Shown here one piece after another: positions 29,489-37,266 of a DNA stretch of 64,000 nucleotides. Source of the stretch: Microbacterium imperiale (GTDB taxonomy: Bacteria; Actinomycetota; Actinomycetes; Actinomycetales; Microbacteriaceae). Location of the stretch: positions 2,914,001-2,978,000 of the forward strand of contig NZ_JAGIOK010000001.1 of the NCBI RefSeq assembly GCF_017876655.1, written 5' to 3'. The stretch's first letter is position 1, and the number at the start of each line of letters is the position of its first letter. The position numbers and the translations under genes are program-made. The notes under the pieces are model-generated. The model saw only the letters and a list, made by a program, of their open reading frames with translations. It did not search any database and was not told the origin of the DNA.

Positions 29489-30518
29489 GGACGTCCTCCT
29501 CGATCAGCGGTGCGTGCTGCGACGCGGCGGCGATGGCGCGCTCGACGGCGTCGTCGTCGCCGGTGACGGCGAGAGTCAGGTGGCCGAACACGCGACCACG
29601 GATGTCGTTGATGCCGCCGTGGATCAGCTCGAACCGGGCTCCGTGCGACGACAGGGCGGCGAAGACGTCGGCCTGGGTGGCCTCGCCCTCGCGGATGGTG
29701 AACGTGACGATGCGACCGGGATGCCGCCGCGTCAACGCGACGAGCTTGTCGCCCGACGGCACCTCGTCGATGATGCTCGCGACGAATCGGCGGGTCGCGG
29801 GCTGCTGCGGGGAGGAGAGCACCTCGAAGACTTCGCCGCTCTCGATGATGCGTCCGTGCTCCATGACCACCACGCGATCGGCGATGGCGCGGACGACCTC
29901 CATCTCGTGCGTGATGACGAGGATCGTGACGCCGAGCTCGGTGTTGATCCGCTTGAGCAGGGCGAGGACCTCCTGCGTCGTGTCGGGGTCGAGCGCGCTC
30001 GTCGCCTCGTCCGCGAGCAGGATGCGGGGATTCGTGGCCAGCGCCCGGGCGATGCCGACGCGCTGGCGCTGGCCGCCCGACAGTTGCTCGGGATAGTTGC
30101 GCGCCTTGCCGGCGAGACCGACGAAGTCGAGCAGCTCGCTCACGCGTGCCTTCACCTCGGCGCGGGATTTCCCCGCGACCTCGAGCGGGTACGCGACGTT
30201 GCCGGCGACGGTGCGCGAGTCGAACAGATTGAACTGCTGGAAGATCATCCCGATGTCACCGCGCAGTGCACGCAGCTCGCGTTCCCGCAGCCCGGTGATG
30301 TCGCGTCCGTCGATCTCGACACGGCCGCTCGTCGGGGTCTCGAGCGCGTTGACCAGGCGAAGCACCGTGCTCTTGCCGGCCCCGGAGTAGCCCACGATGC
30401 CGCACACGGAGCCCGCGGCGATCTCGAGGTCGACGTCGTCCACCGCGAGGACGGGCTCACCGCCCTTGGCGGACGGGGGGAAGCGCTTTGTCACGCCGGA
30501 CAGGCGGATCAGGGTCAT
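29481..30518 (-). CDS. metN: Methionine ABC transporter ATP-binding protein MetN
   Basis: 345 residues: Walker A GYSGAGKST, signature LSGGQRQRV, Walker B ILLADEATSALD, H-loop VITHEM. A C-terminal NIL domain (about residues 265-335) in other MetN proteins binds methionine and causes trans-inhibition of transport. GAGGAG lies 7 nt before the chosen ATG; an 8-codon upstream extension has no ribosome site. Confidence 0.95.
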   Translation of the reverse strand: MTLIRLSGVTKRFPPSAKGGEPVLAVDDVDLEIAAGSVCGIVGYSGAGKSTVLRLVNALETPTSGRVEIDGRDITGLRERELRALRGDIGMIFQQFNLFDSRTVAGNVAYPLEVAGKSRAEVKARVSELLDFVGLAGKARNYPEQLSGGQRQRVGIARALATNPRILLADEATSALDPDTTQEVLALLKRINTELGVTILVITHEMEVVRAIADRVVVMEHGRIIESGEVFEVLSSPQQPATRRFVASIIDEVPSGDKLVALTRRHPGRIVTFTIREGEATQADVFAALSSHGARFELIHGGINDIRGRVFGHLTLAVTGDDDAVERAIAAASQHAPLIEEDVRG

Positions 30519-30539
30519 ACGAAGGCTCCTCGAACGCGA

Positions 30540-30584
30540 CATGCGTGTGCGGCCCGTCCGGAGGGAACGGGCCGCACACGCATG
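30540..30584 (-). other. Long perfect hairpin between metQ and metN
   Basis: 18-nt arms (CATGCGTGTGCGGCCCGT and its complement) with a 9-nt loop, beginning 3 nt after the metQ stop. There is no T-tract. It could stop part of transcription or block 3' decay, so that binding protein MetQ is made in excess over MetN and MetI. Confidence 0.75.
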
Positions 30585-30587
30585 ATG

Positions 30588-31478
30588 TCACTGGTTGGCG
30601 CGGATGTCGTCCTCGACCTGCTTGAGGGCCGAGGCGAGCTCGTCGGCGGGGGTCTTCACGAGCACGGCCGAGCCGCCGGAAGCCTCCTGCAGCCCGTCGG
30701 TGACGGCCGTGGTGTCCTGGAAGATCTCGACGAGCTTCTGGTACGTGGGGTTGTCGGCGTCCTCGGCCTTGGCGGCGAAGATGTTGATGTACGGCTGCGC
30801 GCTGGGGTCGCTGGGGTCATCCGTCGCCAGAGCCTCGTCGAACGTCAGGCCGGCGTCCTCGACGAAGTCGTTGTTGATGATCGCGGCCGCGACATCCGGC
30901 AGCGACGTGGCCGTCAGAGCGGCATCCAGCGCCTCGACGGTCACCTTCGAGCCGGGCTCGACGTCGGCGACGGTGGAGAACACCGATCCGCCGTCCTTGA
31001 GCTCGATGAGCCCCTGCGCCTGCAGCACGAGCAGTCCGCGCGCCTGGTTGCTCTCGTCGTCGGGCACGACGACCGTCGACCCCTCGGGGATCTCGTCGAC
31101 CGAGCCGTACTGCGACGAGTACAGCCCGAGCGGGTAGGTGGCGGTCGAACCGACGGCGACGAGGTCGTCGTCGGCGTTCACGTTGTAGGTCGCGAGGTAG
31201 ATGATGTGCTGGAACTGGTTGAGGTCCAGCTCGCCGGCCGACAGGGCGGGGTTGGGCTGCGTGTACTCGGTGAAGTCGACGATCTCGACCTCGATGCCCT
31301 CTTCGGCGGCGGCGTCGACGTACGTCTGCCAGTACGGGTCACCGGCGCCGACGACGCCGATGCGCACGGGGCCCTCGGACGCGGCGTCTCCCGAGCCGTC
31401 GGATCCGCCGGCGCAGGCGCCCAGCAGCAGAGTCAGGGGGAGGGCCAGGGCGGCCGCGGTCAGAAGTCGCTTGGACAT
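30588..31478 (-). CDS. metQ: Methionine-binding lipoprotein MetQ
   Basis: 296 residues with lipobox LLGAC (Cys22). NlpA/MetQ family features include VVGAGDPYWQTYV, EIVDFTEYTQPNPALSAGELDLNQFQH (residues split here) and VVPDDESNQARGLLVL. It captures methionine outside the membrane and delivers it to MetNI. GAGGAG lies 8-9 nt before the ATG. The first gene of metQ-metN-metI, it is preceded by a folded leader RNA. Confidence 0.94.
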   Translation of the reverse strand: MSKRLLTAAALALPLTLLLGACAGGSDGSGDAASEGPVRIGVVGAGDPYWQTYVDAAAEEGIEVEIVDFTEYTQPNPALSAGELDLNQFQHIIYLATYNVNADDDLVAVGSTATYPLGLYSSQYGSVDEIPEGSTVVVPDDESNQARGLLVLQAQGLIELKDGGSVFSTVADVEPGSKVTVEALDAALTATSLPDVAAAIINNDFVEDAGLTFDEALATDDPSDPSAQPYINIFAAKAEDADNPTYQKLVEIFQDTTAVTDGLQEASGGSAVLVKTPADELASALKQVEDDIRANQ

Positions 31479-31497
31479 GAGTGGTGCTCCTCGGATC

Positions 31498-31562
31498 GGG
31501 CACCGCGGGGCGGTATCCCGCCCGTGCGTGACCGGAGTCACGCTCGCCTCGTCGCGGTGCCC
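31498..31562 (-). ncRNA. Candidate cis-regulatory RNA (three-way junction) in the metQ leader
   Basis: On the minus strand a 10-bp outer stem, GGGCACCGCG / CGCGGTGCCC, encloses two perfect hairpins. One is GCGTGAC-TCCG-GTCACGC (7 bp) and the other is GGGCGG-GATA-CCGCCC (6 bp). The first junction strand is 9 nt, the second 2 nt and the third 0 nt. GGUGC of the outer stem's 3' strand can instead pair with GCACC just after the ribosome-binding GAGGAG, looping out that site. A TAGCGT -10 box places the transcript start at or within 2 nt of the outer stem. The conserved cores of SAM-I, SAM-II, SAM-IV and SAH riboswitches are not seen. Confidence 0.5.
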
Positions 31563-31566
31563 TTCG

Positions 31567-31572
31567 ACGCTA
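31567..31572 (-). promoter_or_regulatory. -10 box of the metQNI operon
   Basis: TAGCGT on the minus strand, 4 nt before the first base of the outer leader stem. Confidence 0.45.
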
Positions 31573-31708
31573 AGCGCCGCCGATGGACAACGAGTAATCG
31601 ATGCGTAACACGGCGTCTCCCGCTATAAGGGCCACCCGAACGGCGCCGGTTCGCGGTGGGGTCCGCGAGCATGTAAGATTGCTGATCGTGCATCGCACAG
31701 CGACGCGC

Positions 31709-31784
31709 GCCGCCTTAGCTCAGACGGCAGAGCGATTCACTCGTAATGAATAGGTCAAGGGTTCGATTCCCTTAGGCGGCTCCA
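31709..31784 (+). tRNA. tRNA-Thr (CGT)
   Basis: Acceptor GCCGCCT/AGGCGGC, D arm AGCTCAGACGGCAGAGC, anticodon stem ATTCA/TGAAT with loop CTCGTAA (anticodon CGT), T arm with GGTTCGATTCC. The 3' CCA is encoded. Confidence 0.97.
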
Positions 31785-31787
31785 CAA

Positions 31788-31823
31788 CGAAAGGCCCGGA
31801 CTCCGAAGAGTCCGGGCCTTTCG
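31788..31823. terminator. Strong bidirectional terminator after tRNA-Thr
   Basis: Perfect 15-bp stem CGAAAGGCCCGGACT / AGTCCGGGCCTTTCG with a 6-nt loop, 3 nt after the tRNA CCA. The TTTCG/CGAAA flanks give short T-runs in both directions, serving the convergent oxidoreductase gene too. Confidence 0.9.
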
Positions 31824-31854
31824 TGTTCCCGCTCGGGCGGGAGCGCTGCGATCG

Positions 31855-32982
31855 TTACAGCGTCGCGACGAACGGGTCGAAGTCGACCGGCACGGTGGGC
31901 ACGGGTGCCACGGTGCTGGCGACCTTCACGAACTCGCCGGATGCCGCCGATTCCTGCGCCGAGAGCATGACGTCGAGCACGTGGTAGCCCAGCTCGCCGG
32001 TGGCCACGTGGGGCCGGTCCTCGGCGATGGCGCGCACCATGTCGAGCAGGCCCAGGCCGCGCCCGGTGAGCGTGCCCTCCTGCTCGATCTCGATCCATTC
32101 CTGCTCGCCCCAGTTGCCGTCCGAGATCGACTTCCGCGCCTTGACGTACGCGATGCGGCCTTCGAACTGGTTGGGGTCGGGCAGCACGATCGAGCCCTCG
32201 GTGCCGTGCACCTCGAACACGCCGTGGCGCTCCAGGGCGGAGTCGAAGCTCAGCAGGCTCGCGGCCTGCTGCCCGGCCTCGAAGGCCGTGATGACCTGCA
32301 TGGTGGTCGGCACCTCGACGGGGAAGACCGTGCCCGCGTTGGGCCCGGCCTGGATCGTGCGCTCCTCCAGCTTCTTGCGTCCGACCGCGGCGACACGATC
32401 GACCGAACCGAAGAGGCTGACGAGACCGCTGAAGTAGTACGGACCCATGTCGAGCAGCGGCCCGGCGCCCTGCGCGAACAAGAAGGCCGGGCTCGGGTGC
32501 CACAGGTCCGGACCGACCGTCTGGAAGGCGGTCGACGCGAACATCGGCTCTCCGATGACGCCGCTCTGGATCGCCCGCTTGGCCGTCTGGAAGCCCGGTC
32601 CGAGGAGGGTGTCGGGCGCCGAACCGATGCGCACGCCCGCGGCATCCGCCTGTCGCAGCAGCTCGGCCGTGCTCTCGCGGTCGAGGCCCAGCGGCTTCTC
32701 TGTCCAGACGTGCTTGCCTGCGGCGACGGCACGCGAGGAGATCTCGACGTGGACCGCGGGGATCGTCAGGTTGACGACGACGTCCACATCGGGGTGCGCG
32801 AGCACGTCGTCGGTCGTGCCCCATTCGGCGACGCCGTGCTTCTCGGCCTGAGCCTTCGCGCGGTCGACGTCGAGGTCGCCGAGGATGACGACGCGCACGT
32901 CGGGGTACGAGCCGAGGTTCTCGAGGTAGGTGTCGCTGATGACGCCGACGCCGACGAAGCCGACTCCGACGGGGCCGGTCAT
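31855..32982 (-). CDS. Gfo/Idh/MocA family oxidoreductase
   Basis: 375 residues: N-terminal Rossmann fold (VGFVGVGVISDTYLENL), the EKPLGLD motif typical of the family near residue 95, and a C-terminal alpha/beta substrate domain. It probably oxidises or reduces a sugar or inositol derivative with NAD(P). Its ATG overlaps the stop of the upstream isomerase (ATGA), so the pair work in one pathway, likely sugar catabolism. The substrate is unknown. Confidence 0.9.
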   Translation of the reverse strand: MTGPVGVGFVGVGVISDTYLENLGSYPDVRVVILGDLDVDRAKAQAEKHGVAEWGTTDDVLAHPDVDVVVNLTIPAVHVEISSRAVAAGKHVWTEKPLGLDRESTAELLRQADAAGVRIGSAPDTLLGPGFQTAKRAIQSGVIGEPMFASTAFQTVGPDLWHPSPAFLFAQGAGPLLDMGPYYFSGLVSLFGSVDRVAAVGRKKLEERTIQAGPNAGTVFPVEVPTTMQVITAFEAGQQAASLLSFDSALERHGVFEVHGTEGSIVLPDPNQFEGRIAYVKARKSISDGNWGEQEWIEIEQEGTLTGRGLGLLDMVRAIAEDRPHVATGELGYHVLDVMLSAQESAASGEFVKVASTVAPVPTVPVDFDPFVATL

Positions 32983-33803
32983 GCGCTGACGCCGTTCTCG
33001 CGCAGGAACGCCAGGCTCGCGGCGACATCGGCGAAGACGTCACCGGGAGCGTGGTCGTACTCGACGACGGCGTACTTCAGTGCGGTCGCGGCGCGCAGTG
33101 ATTCGGCGAGGGGGACGTCACCGCTGCCGGCGTGACGCTGGTCGAGGCTGTCCGAGCCGAACTGCTCGGCACCCGGAGCCCACGGGTTCGACGTCGGGAC
33201 GACGCCGTCCTTGACGTGCACGGCGATGAGGCGGTCGCCGAGGGTCTTCACCAGGGCCGGGACGTCCTGCCCACCGGTCAGCGCCCAGAACAGGTCGAGC
33301 TCGAGCGTCACGCGCTCGTCGAGCAGCGAGACGAAGCGCTCGTACGCGCTCTGCGCGTCGAAGGACGCGATGAACTCCTGCGCGTGGTTGTGATAGCCCA
33401 CGGTCAGGCCGAATCCGGCCGCGGTCTCGGCTGCGGCATTGAGGCGCTCGGCGATGTCGGCGACGCCGTCCTCGGTCAGCCAGCGCTCGGGCGCGACGAA
33501 CGGATCGATCACGGTCGTGATGCCGATCGTCGCGGCGGCCTCGTAGACCACCTCGGGCGCGGGGGTCGGGATCGACCCGTCGGGCGTCCACAGCTCGTCG
33601 GTCAGCAGGGGAGCGTGTCCGGTCGGAGCGGTGAGACCCGCGGCATCCAGAGCCGCACGGATCTCGGTGGGACGCGAGACGAAGTCGAACGCCTCGACAT
33701 GCGCGAACCCGATCTCGGCGAGCTTCGCCAGCGAGCCGGACATGTCGGCGGAGAACTCCTTCGCAAGCGAATAGAGCTGGACGGATGCCTGGACCTCAGT
33801 CAC
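32979..33803 (-). CDS. Sugar phosphate isomerase/epimerase family protein
   Basis: 274-residue xylose-isomerase-like TIM barrel. Probable metal ligands are seen in GYHNHAQEF, VTLELDLFWA and IAVHVKDG, and a Glu near the C-terminus (VVEYDHAPGD). The GTG start has AAGG 7 nt upstream; ATG codons further up give a longer, less likely N-terminus. It is first gene of a two-gene unit with the oxidoreductase, divergent from a TetR regulator that probably controls it. Confidence 0.87.
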   Translation of the reverse strand: MTEVQASVQLYSLAKEFSADMSGSLAKLAEIGFAHVEAFDFVSRPTEIRAALDAAGLTAPTGHAPLLTDELWTPDGSIPTPAPEVVYEAAATIGITTVIDPFVAPERWLTEDGVADIAERLNAAAETAAGFGLTVGYHNHAQEFIASFDAQSAYERFVSLLDERVTLELDLFWALTGGQDVPALVKTLGDRLIAVHVKDGVVPTSNPWAPGAEQFGSDSLDQRHAGSGDVPLAESLRAATALKYAVVEYDHAPGDVFADVAASLAFLRENGVSA

Positions 33804-33907
33804 AGTCGACCTTCTTTCGTACGTCATCGTGCGGGGTGCCTGGTGGCGGCACGTCGTCACGCTAACACGGAATACATCCAGTTGGAGGTTTTTGTTAGAG
33901 TCGCGCT
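33804..33907. promoter_or_regulatory. Divergent promoter region between isomerase and TetR gene
   Basis: Contains CTAACA near 33861 and its inverted partner TGTTAG at 33893-33898 (TGTTAG overlaps the TetR gene's TAGAGT -10), and between them TCCAGTTGGA, a short palindrome. Either may be the TetR operator. TAGAGT (33896-33901) is 6 nt from the GTG of the TetR gene. Confidence 0.4.
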
Positions 33908-34510
33908 GTGAGCACCGACGATCGCGCAGCCGTGGGCCGACCCGGCGCCTATGCCAAGGGGGTCGCGCGGCGCCGCGAGATCCTCGACCGAGCGATCGAG
34001 GTGTTCCAGGAGCGCGGGCTGCAGGGCACGTCGCTGCGCCGCATCGCCGAGGCGATCGGCGTCTCGCATGCCGCGCTGCTGCACTACTTCGAATCCCGCG
34101 AGCAGCTGCTCGTCGCCGTCTACGAGCACGCCGAGGCGCAGCGCGACGCGCGTGACCGGCCGCCGTCCGCGACGGCAGTGGGCGTCATGACGCGGGCGGC
34201 CGTCGACAACGCCGAAGTGCCCGGGCTCGTCGAGCTGTACTCGACCCTCGTCGCCGGGGCGCTGGAGGCGGGCAGCGAGCACGGCAAGGCCTTCTTCACG
34301 GCGCGGTTCGAGCGCGTGCGCGCGCAGCTCACGCAGCGGCTGCGGGACGAGCAGAGCGCGGGCACCGTGCGCGATGACGTCCCGGCCGAGCAGCTCGCCG
34401 CTCTGCTGGTCGCGGCTTCGGACGGTCTGCAGATCCAGTGGCTGCTCGAGCCGTCGATCGAACTCGAGCGCACGTTGGCCTCGCTGAGCGTGCTGCTGCG
34501 ACCGGCGTGA
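33908..34510 (+). CDS. TetR/AcrR family transcriptional regulator
   Basis: 200 residues. Helix-turn-helix at about residues 25-65: RREILDRAIEVFQERGLQGTS (split here) with SLRRIAEAIGVSHAALLHYF and SREQLL. The C-terminal ligand domain is TetR_C-like. The GTG is placed 6 nt after TAGAGT, a leaderless start. The divergent sugar isomerase/oxidoreductase pair is the likely target. Confidence 0.88.
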   Translation: MSTDDRAAVGRPGAYAKGVARRREILDRAIEVFQERGLQGTSLRRIAEAIGVSHAALLHYFESREQLLVAVYEHAEAQRDARDRPPSATAVGVMTRAAVDNAEVPGLVELYSTLVAGALEAGSEHGKAFFTARFERVRAQLTQRLRDEQSAGTVRDDVPAEQLAALLVAASDGLQIQWLLEPSIELERTLASLSVLLRPA

Positions 34511-34524
34511 CCCATACTGAGAGG

Positions 34525-34566
34525 ATGCTGCGCGCGCCTCTCACCGTTCGCCGCCCGCGCGCATGA
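34525..34566 (+). CDS. Possible 13-residue leader peptide
   Basis: ATG to TGA encoding MLRAPLTVRRPRA. CATACT stands exactly 6 nt before its ATG, the spacing of the leaderless promoters here, and its TGA overlaps the ATG of the next gene (ATGA). No ribosome site is seen for the next gene, so ribosomes ending this peptide may reinitiate there. The arginine content (4 of 13) could make it sensitive to arginine-tRNA supply. This is a suggestion from layout only. Confidence 0.35.
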   Translation: MLRAPLTVRRPRA

Positions 34567-34958
34567 CGACGGCACTCGACGCCGTGCTCGAGGTGTTCAC
34601 GTGGATCGGGTTCGGGGGCGCCGTCGTCCTCGCGATCGCGCTGGTCGTGCTGTGGGCGAGCGACGGCACGTGGCTGCCGGCCGAAGCGATAGTCGACCAC
34701 GACGGCGACGGCACGTGGGTGCGCTGGTTCGACGACGAGGGCGAGGCCAACAGTGCGCGCGTCGACGCCCACACGGCAGCGGAACTGGCGGACGTCGACC
34801 GGGCGCACATCTGGTTCCGTCATGGATGGCGCGGACGGATGCGGCTGACCCGCAGACCGCCGCTGCACCGCCCGCTGCTCGGGCTGACGTGGGGAGCGCT
34901 CGCGCTGGGCATCGTCTCGGTCGTGGTCTCGACGATCGTCCTCTTCGCGCGCGGCTGA
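34563..34958 (+). CDS. Small membrane protein of unknown function
   Basis: 131 residues: membrane helices at about 15-36 (GGAVVLAIALVVLWA) and 104-128 (WGALALGIVSVVVSTIVLF), with a central soluble part rich in Asp/Trp (VDHDGDGTWVRWFDDEGEANS). I do not recognise the family. The start is inferred from overlap with the short upstream reading frame. Confidence 0.6.
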   Translation: MTTALDAVLEVFTWIGFGGAVVLAIALVVLWASDGTWLPAEAIVDHDGDGTWVRWFDDEGEANSARVDAHTAAELADVDRAHIWFRHGWRGRMRLTRRPPLHRPLLGLTWGALALGIVSVVVSTIVLFARG

Positions 34959-35013
34959 TCGCCCCCGCGGAGCATGCACTGCGTATGCCGGCTCTGGCGT
35001 ACGTAGAGATTGC

Positions 35014-35028
35014 TAGATAAGCTATCTA
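35014..35028. promoter_or_regulatory. Palindromic operator over the -10 of the MMPL gene
   Basis: TAGATA-AGC-TATCTA, perfect 6-bp arms. TAAGCT inside it (35018-35023) stands 6 nt before the GTG start, so the palindrome covers the -10 and start of a leaderless mRNA. Outer CGTAGA (35002) and TCTACG (35025) form a second, wider inverted repeat. A bound repressor would block transcription; the regulator is not identified. Confidence 0.6.
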
Positions 35029-35029
35029 C

Positions 35030-37234
35030 GTGAAGAGCGAAACACGTGTGCCGCGCTGGCTGCGCCTCGGCATCCCCGCCCTGCTCGTACTGATCTGGCT
35101 CGTCGGCGGGACCGTGGGTGGTCCGTACTTCGGCCGTGTCGACGAGGTCGCGACCAACGACCAGTCGTCTTTCCTGCCGTCGAGCGCCGACGCGACGAAG
35201 GTGAATGAGCGCCTGACCGACTTCACCGGCGCCGAGGAGATCCCCGCCGTCGTCGTGGCGGCAGCCGATTCGCCGCTGGACGAGGCACAGCTCGCGGCGC
35301 TCGCCGAGCTCGGCACCGCCGTCGGCGAACTCGAGGGTGTGGGTGAGGTGTCACCTCCCATCCCCGCCGAGGATGGGCTCGCCGTGCAGCTGTTCGTCCC
35401 CATCGACGCCGCAGCGGACGTGGGCGAGATCGTCGGCGAGGTCCGGACGCTCGTCCAGGACGACGTCCCCGCGGGAGTGGATGCGTGGGTCACCGGTCCC
35501 GCCGGATTCACCGCGGACCTGGTCGAAGGCTTCCTCGGCATCGACGGGCTGCTCCTCGTCGTCGCGCTGGCCGCCGTCTTCGTGATCCTCGTCGTCGTGT
35601 ACCGGTCGCCGCTGCTGCCGATCCTCGTGCTGCTGACGTCGGTGTTCGCGCTGTGCGTCGCACTGCTGACGGTGTGGTGGCTCGCGAAGGCCGAGGTCGT
35701 CGTGCTGAACGGCCAGGTGCAGGGCATCCTCTTCATCCTCGTCATCGGTGCCGCCACCGACTACGCCCTGCTGTACACGGCGCGCTACCGCGAGGCGATC
35801 GGCGCGGGGGCGAACCGATGGGATGCCGCGCTGCGGGCGTGGAAGGGATCGGTCGAGCCGATCCTCGCGTCGGGCGGCACGGTGATCGCGGGCCTGCTCT
35901 GCCTGCTGCTGAGCGACCTGGCCAGCAACAAGGCCCTCGGCCCGATCGCCTCGATCGGCATCGCGTTCTCGATGCTCTCGGCGCTGACGTTCCTGCCCGC
36001 ACTGCTCGCCCTGTTCGGGCGGGCCGCGTTCTGGCCGTTCATCCCGCGCACGGGTGCCATCGACCTCCCCGACGATCCGGCCGCGCCGGTGCGCGGGATC
36101 TGGCCGCGGCTGGCCCGCTTCGTCGCCCGTCGCGCGCGACTCGTATGGATTGCGAGCACGGCGGTGCTGCTCATCGGCGCGGCCGGTGTGCTGCAGCTCA
36201 ACGCCAACGGCGTCCCGTCGAGCGACCTCGTGCTGGGCGCGTCGGAAGCGCGCGACGGCCAGGCGGCGCTCGCCGAGCACTTCCCGGCCGGCTCCGGCAG
36301 CCCCGCCTCGATCATCGTTCCCGAGGATCGGCTCGCCGACGCTCTCGGCGTGCTCGAGGACAACCCCGGGATCGAGTCGATCACCGCGATCGCCGCCGAC
36401 TCGCCCACCGGGCAGGTCTCCGTCGCGCTGCAGGACGGCGCCCCGGTGTTCACCGCGGCCGGCCCGCCCGGAGCGCCCGCCCCGTCGCCGACCGTGTCGG
36501 AGGGCGACGTCCTGCTGTCGGCGACCCTCACCGAGCCCGCCGATTCGCTCGAGGCGGAGCAGACCGTGCGCGACCTCCGTGCGACGTTCGCGGACGAGGT
36601 GCCGGGCGTGCTCGTCGGCGGTTCGACGGCCACGGACGTCGACACCAACGACACCTCGATCCGCGATCGGACGCTGATCATCCCGGTGATCCTCGTCGTC
36701 ATCCTGGTCATCCTGATGCTGCTGCTGCGGTCGGTGCTCGCGCCGGTGCTGCTCATCCTCAGCACGATCCTGTCGTTCGGTACCGCACTCGGCGTCAGCG
36801 CGCTCGTGTTCAACCACGTGTTCGACTTCCCCGGGGCCGACCCCGCGGTGCCGTTGTACGGCTTCGTCTTCCTCGTCGCGCTGGGAGTGGACTACAACAT
36901 CTTCCTGATGTCGCGGGTGCGCGAAGAGACGCTCACGCACGGTACACGCCGCGGTATCGCCCGCGGGCTCGTCGCCACCGGCGGCGTCATCACCTCGGCC
37001 GGTCTCGTGTTGGCGGCGACCTTCGCGGCGCTCGGCGTCATTCCGATCCTGTTCCTCGCTCAGATCGCGTTCATCGTCGCCTTCGGTGTGCTGCTCGACA
37101 CCTTCGTCGTCCGGTCGCTACTTGTGCCCGCCCTCGCGCACGACATCGGGTCCGCCATCTGGTGGCCGTCGAAGCTGTGGCGGCGCGAGCGGGCCGAGCG
37201 CCGGAGCGTTCGGCCCGAGGGTCGACGCGACTGA
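35030..37234 (+). CDS. MMPL family transporter
   Basis: 734 residues in two RND-like halves, each an exported domain plus about five to six membrane helices. Helix 4-type segments are LFILVIGAATDYALLYTARYRE and GFVFLVALGVDYNIFLMSRVRE (each shown in part), with the conserved Asp-Tyr pair used for proton relay in MmpL proteins. It probably exports lipids or hydrophobic compounds. The leaderless GTG start is under a palindromic operator. Confidence 0.92.
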   Translation: MKSETRVPRWLRLGIPALLVLIWLVGGTVGGPYFGRVDEVATNDQSSFLPSSADATKVNERLTDFTGAEEIPAVVVAAADSPLDEAQLAALAELGTAVGELEGVGEVSPPIPAEDGLAVQLFVPIDAAADVGEIVGEVRTLVQDDVPAGVDAWVTGPAGFTADLVEGFLGIDGLLLVVALAAVFVILVVVYRSPLLPILVLLTSVFALCVALLTVWWLAKAEVVVLNGQVQGILFILVIGAATDYALLYTARYREAIGAGANRWDAALRAWKGSVEPILASGGTVIAGLLCLLLSDLASNKALGPIASIGIAFSMLSALTFLPALLALFGRAAFWPFIPRTGAIDLPDDPAAPVRGIWPRLARFVARRARLVWIASTAVLLIGAAGVLQLNANGVPSSDLVLGASEARDGQAALAEHFPAGSGSPASIIVPEDRLADALGVLEDNPGIESITAIAADSPTGQVSVALQDGAPVFTAAGPPGAPAPSPTVSEGDVLLSATLTEPADSLEAEQTVRDLRATFADEVPGVLVGGSTATDVDTNDTSIRDRTLIIPVILVVILVILMLLLRSVLAPVLLILSTILSFGTALGVSALVFNHVFDFPGADPAVPLYGFVFLVALGVDYNIFLMSRVREETLTHGTRRGIARGLVATGGVITSAGLVLAATFAALGVIPILFLAQIAFIVAFGVLLDTFVVRSLLVPALAHDIGSAIWWPSKLWRRERAERRSVRPEGRRD

Positions 37235-37254
37235 CGCACCCCAGCCGCCGGGCG

Positions 37255-37260
37255 TACCCT
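37255..37260 (+). promoter_or_regulatory. Leaderless -10 box of the nicotinamidase gene
   Basis: TACCCT, 6 nt, ATG at 37267. Confidence 0.6.
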
Positions 37261-37266
37261 CGACCC

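Noticed and set aside
30540..30584. Calling the metQ-metN hairpin a full intrinsic terminator
   Set aside because: No T-run follows on the minus strand, and metN has no other visible promoter, so complete termination would silence the pump.
31479..31562. Known SAM-I, SAM-II, SAM-IV or SAH riboswitch upstream of metQ
   Set aside because: Their conserved core segments are not found by reading; only the fold, not the sequence, suggests a riboswitch. A covariance-model search is needed to be certain.
29475..31628. 717-codon open frame on the plus strand across metI-metN-metQ
   Set aside because: Antisense shadow of three well-identified genes; no protein-family features.
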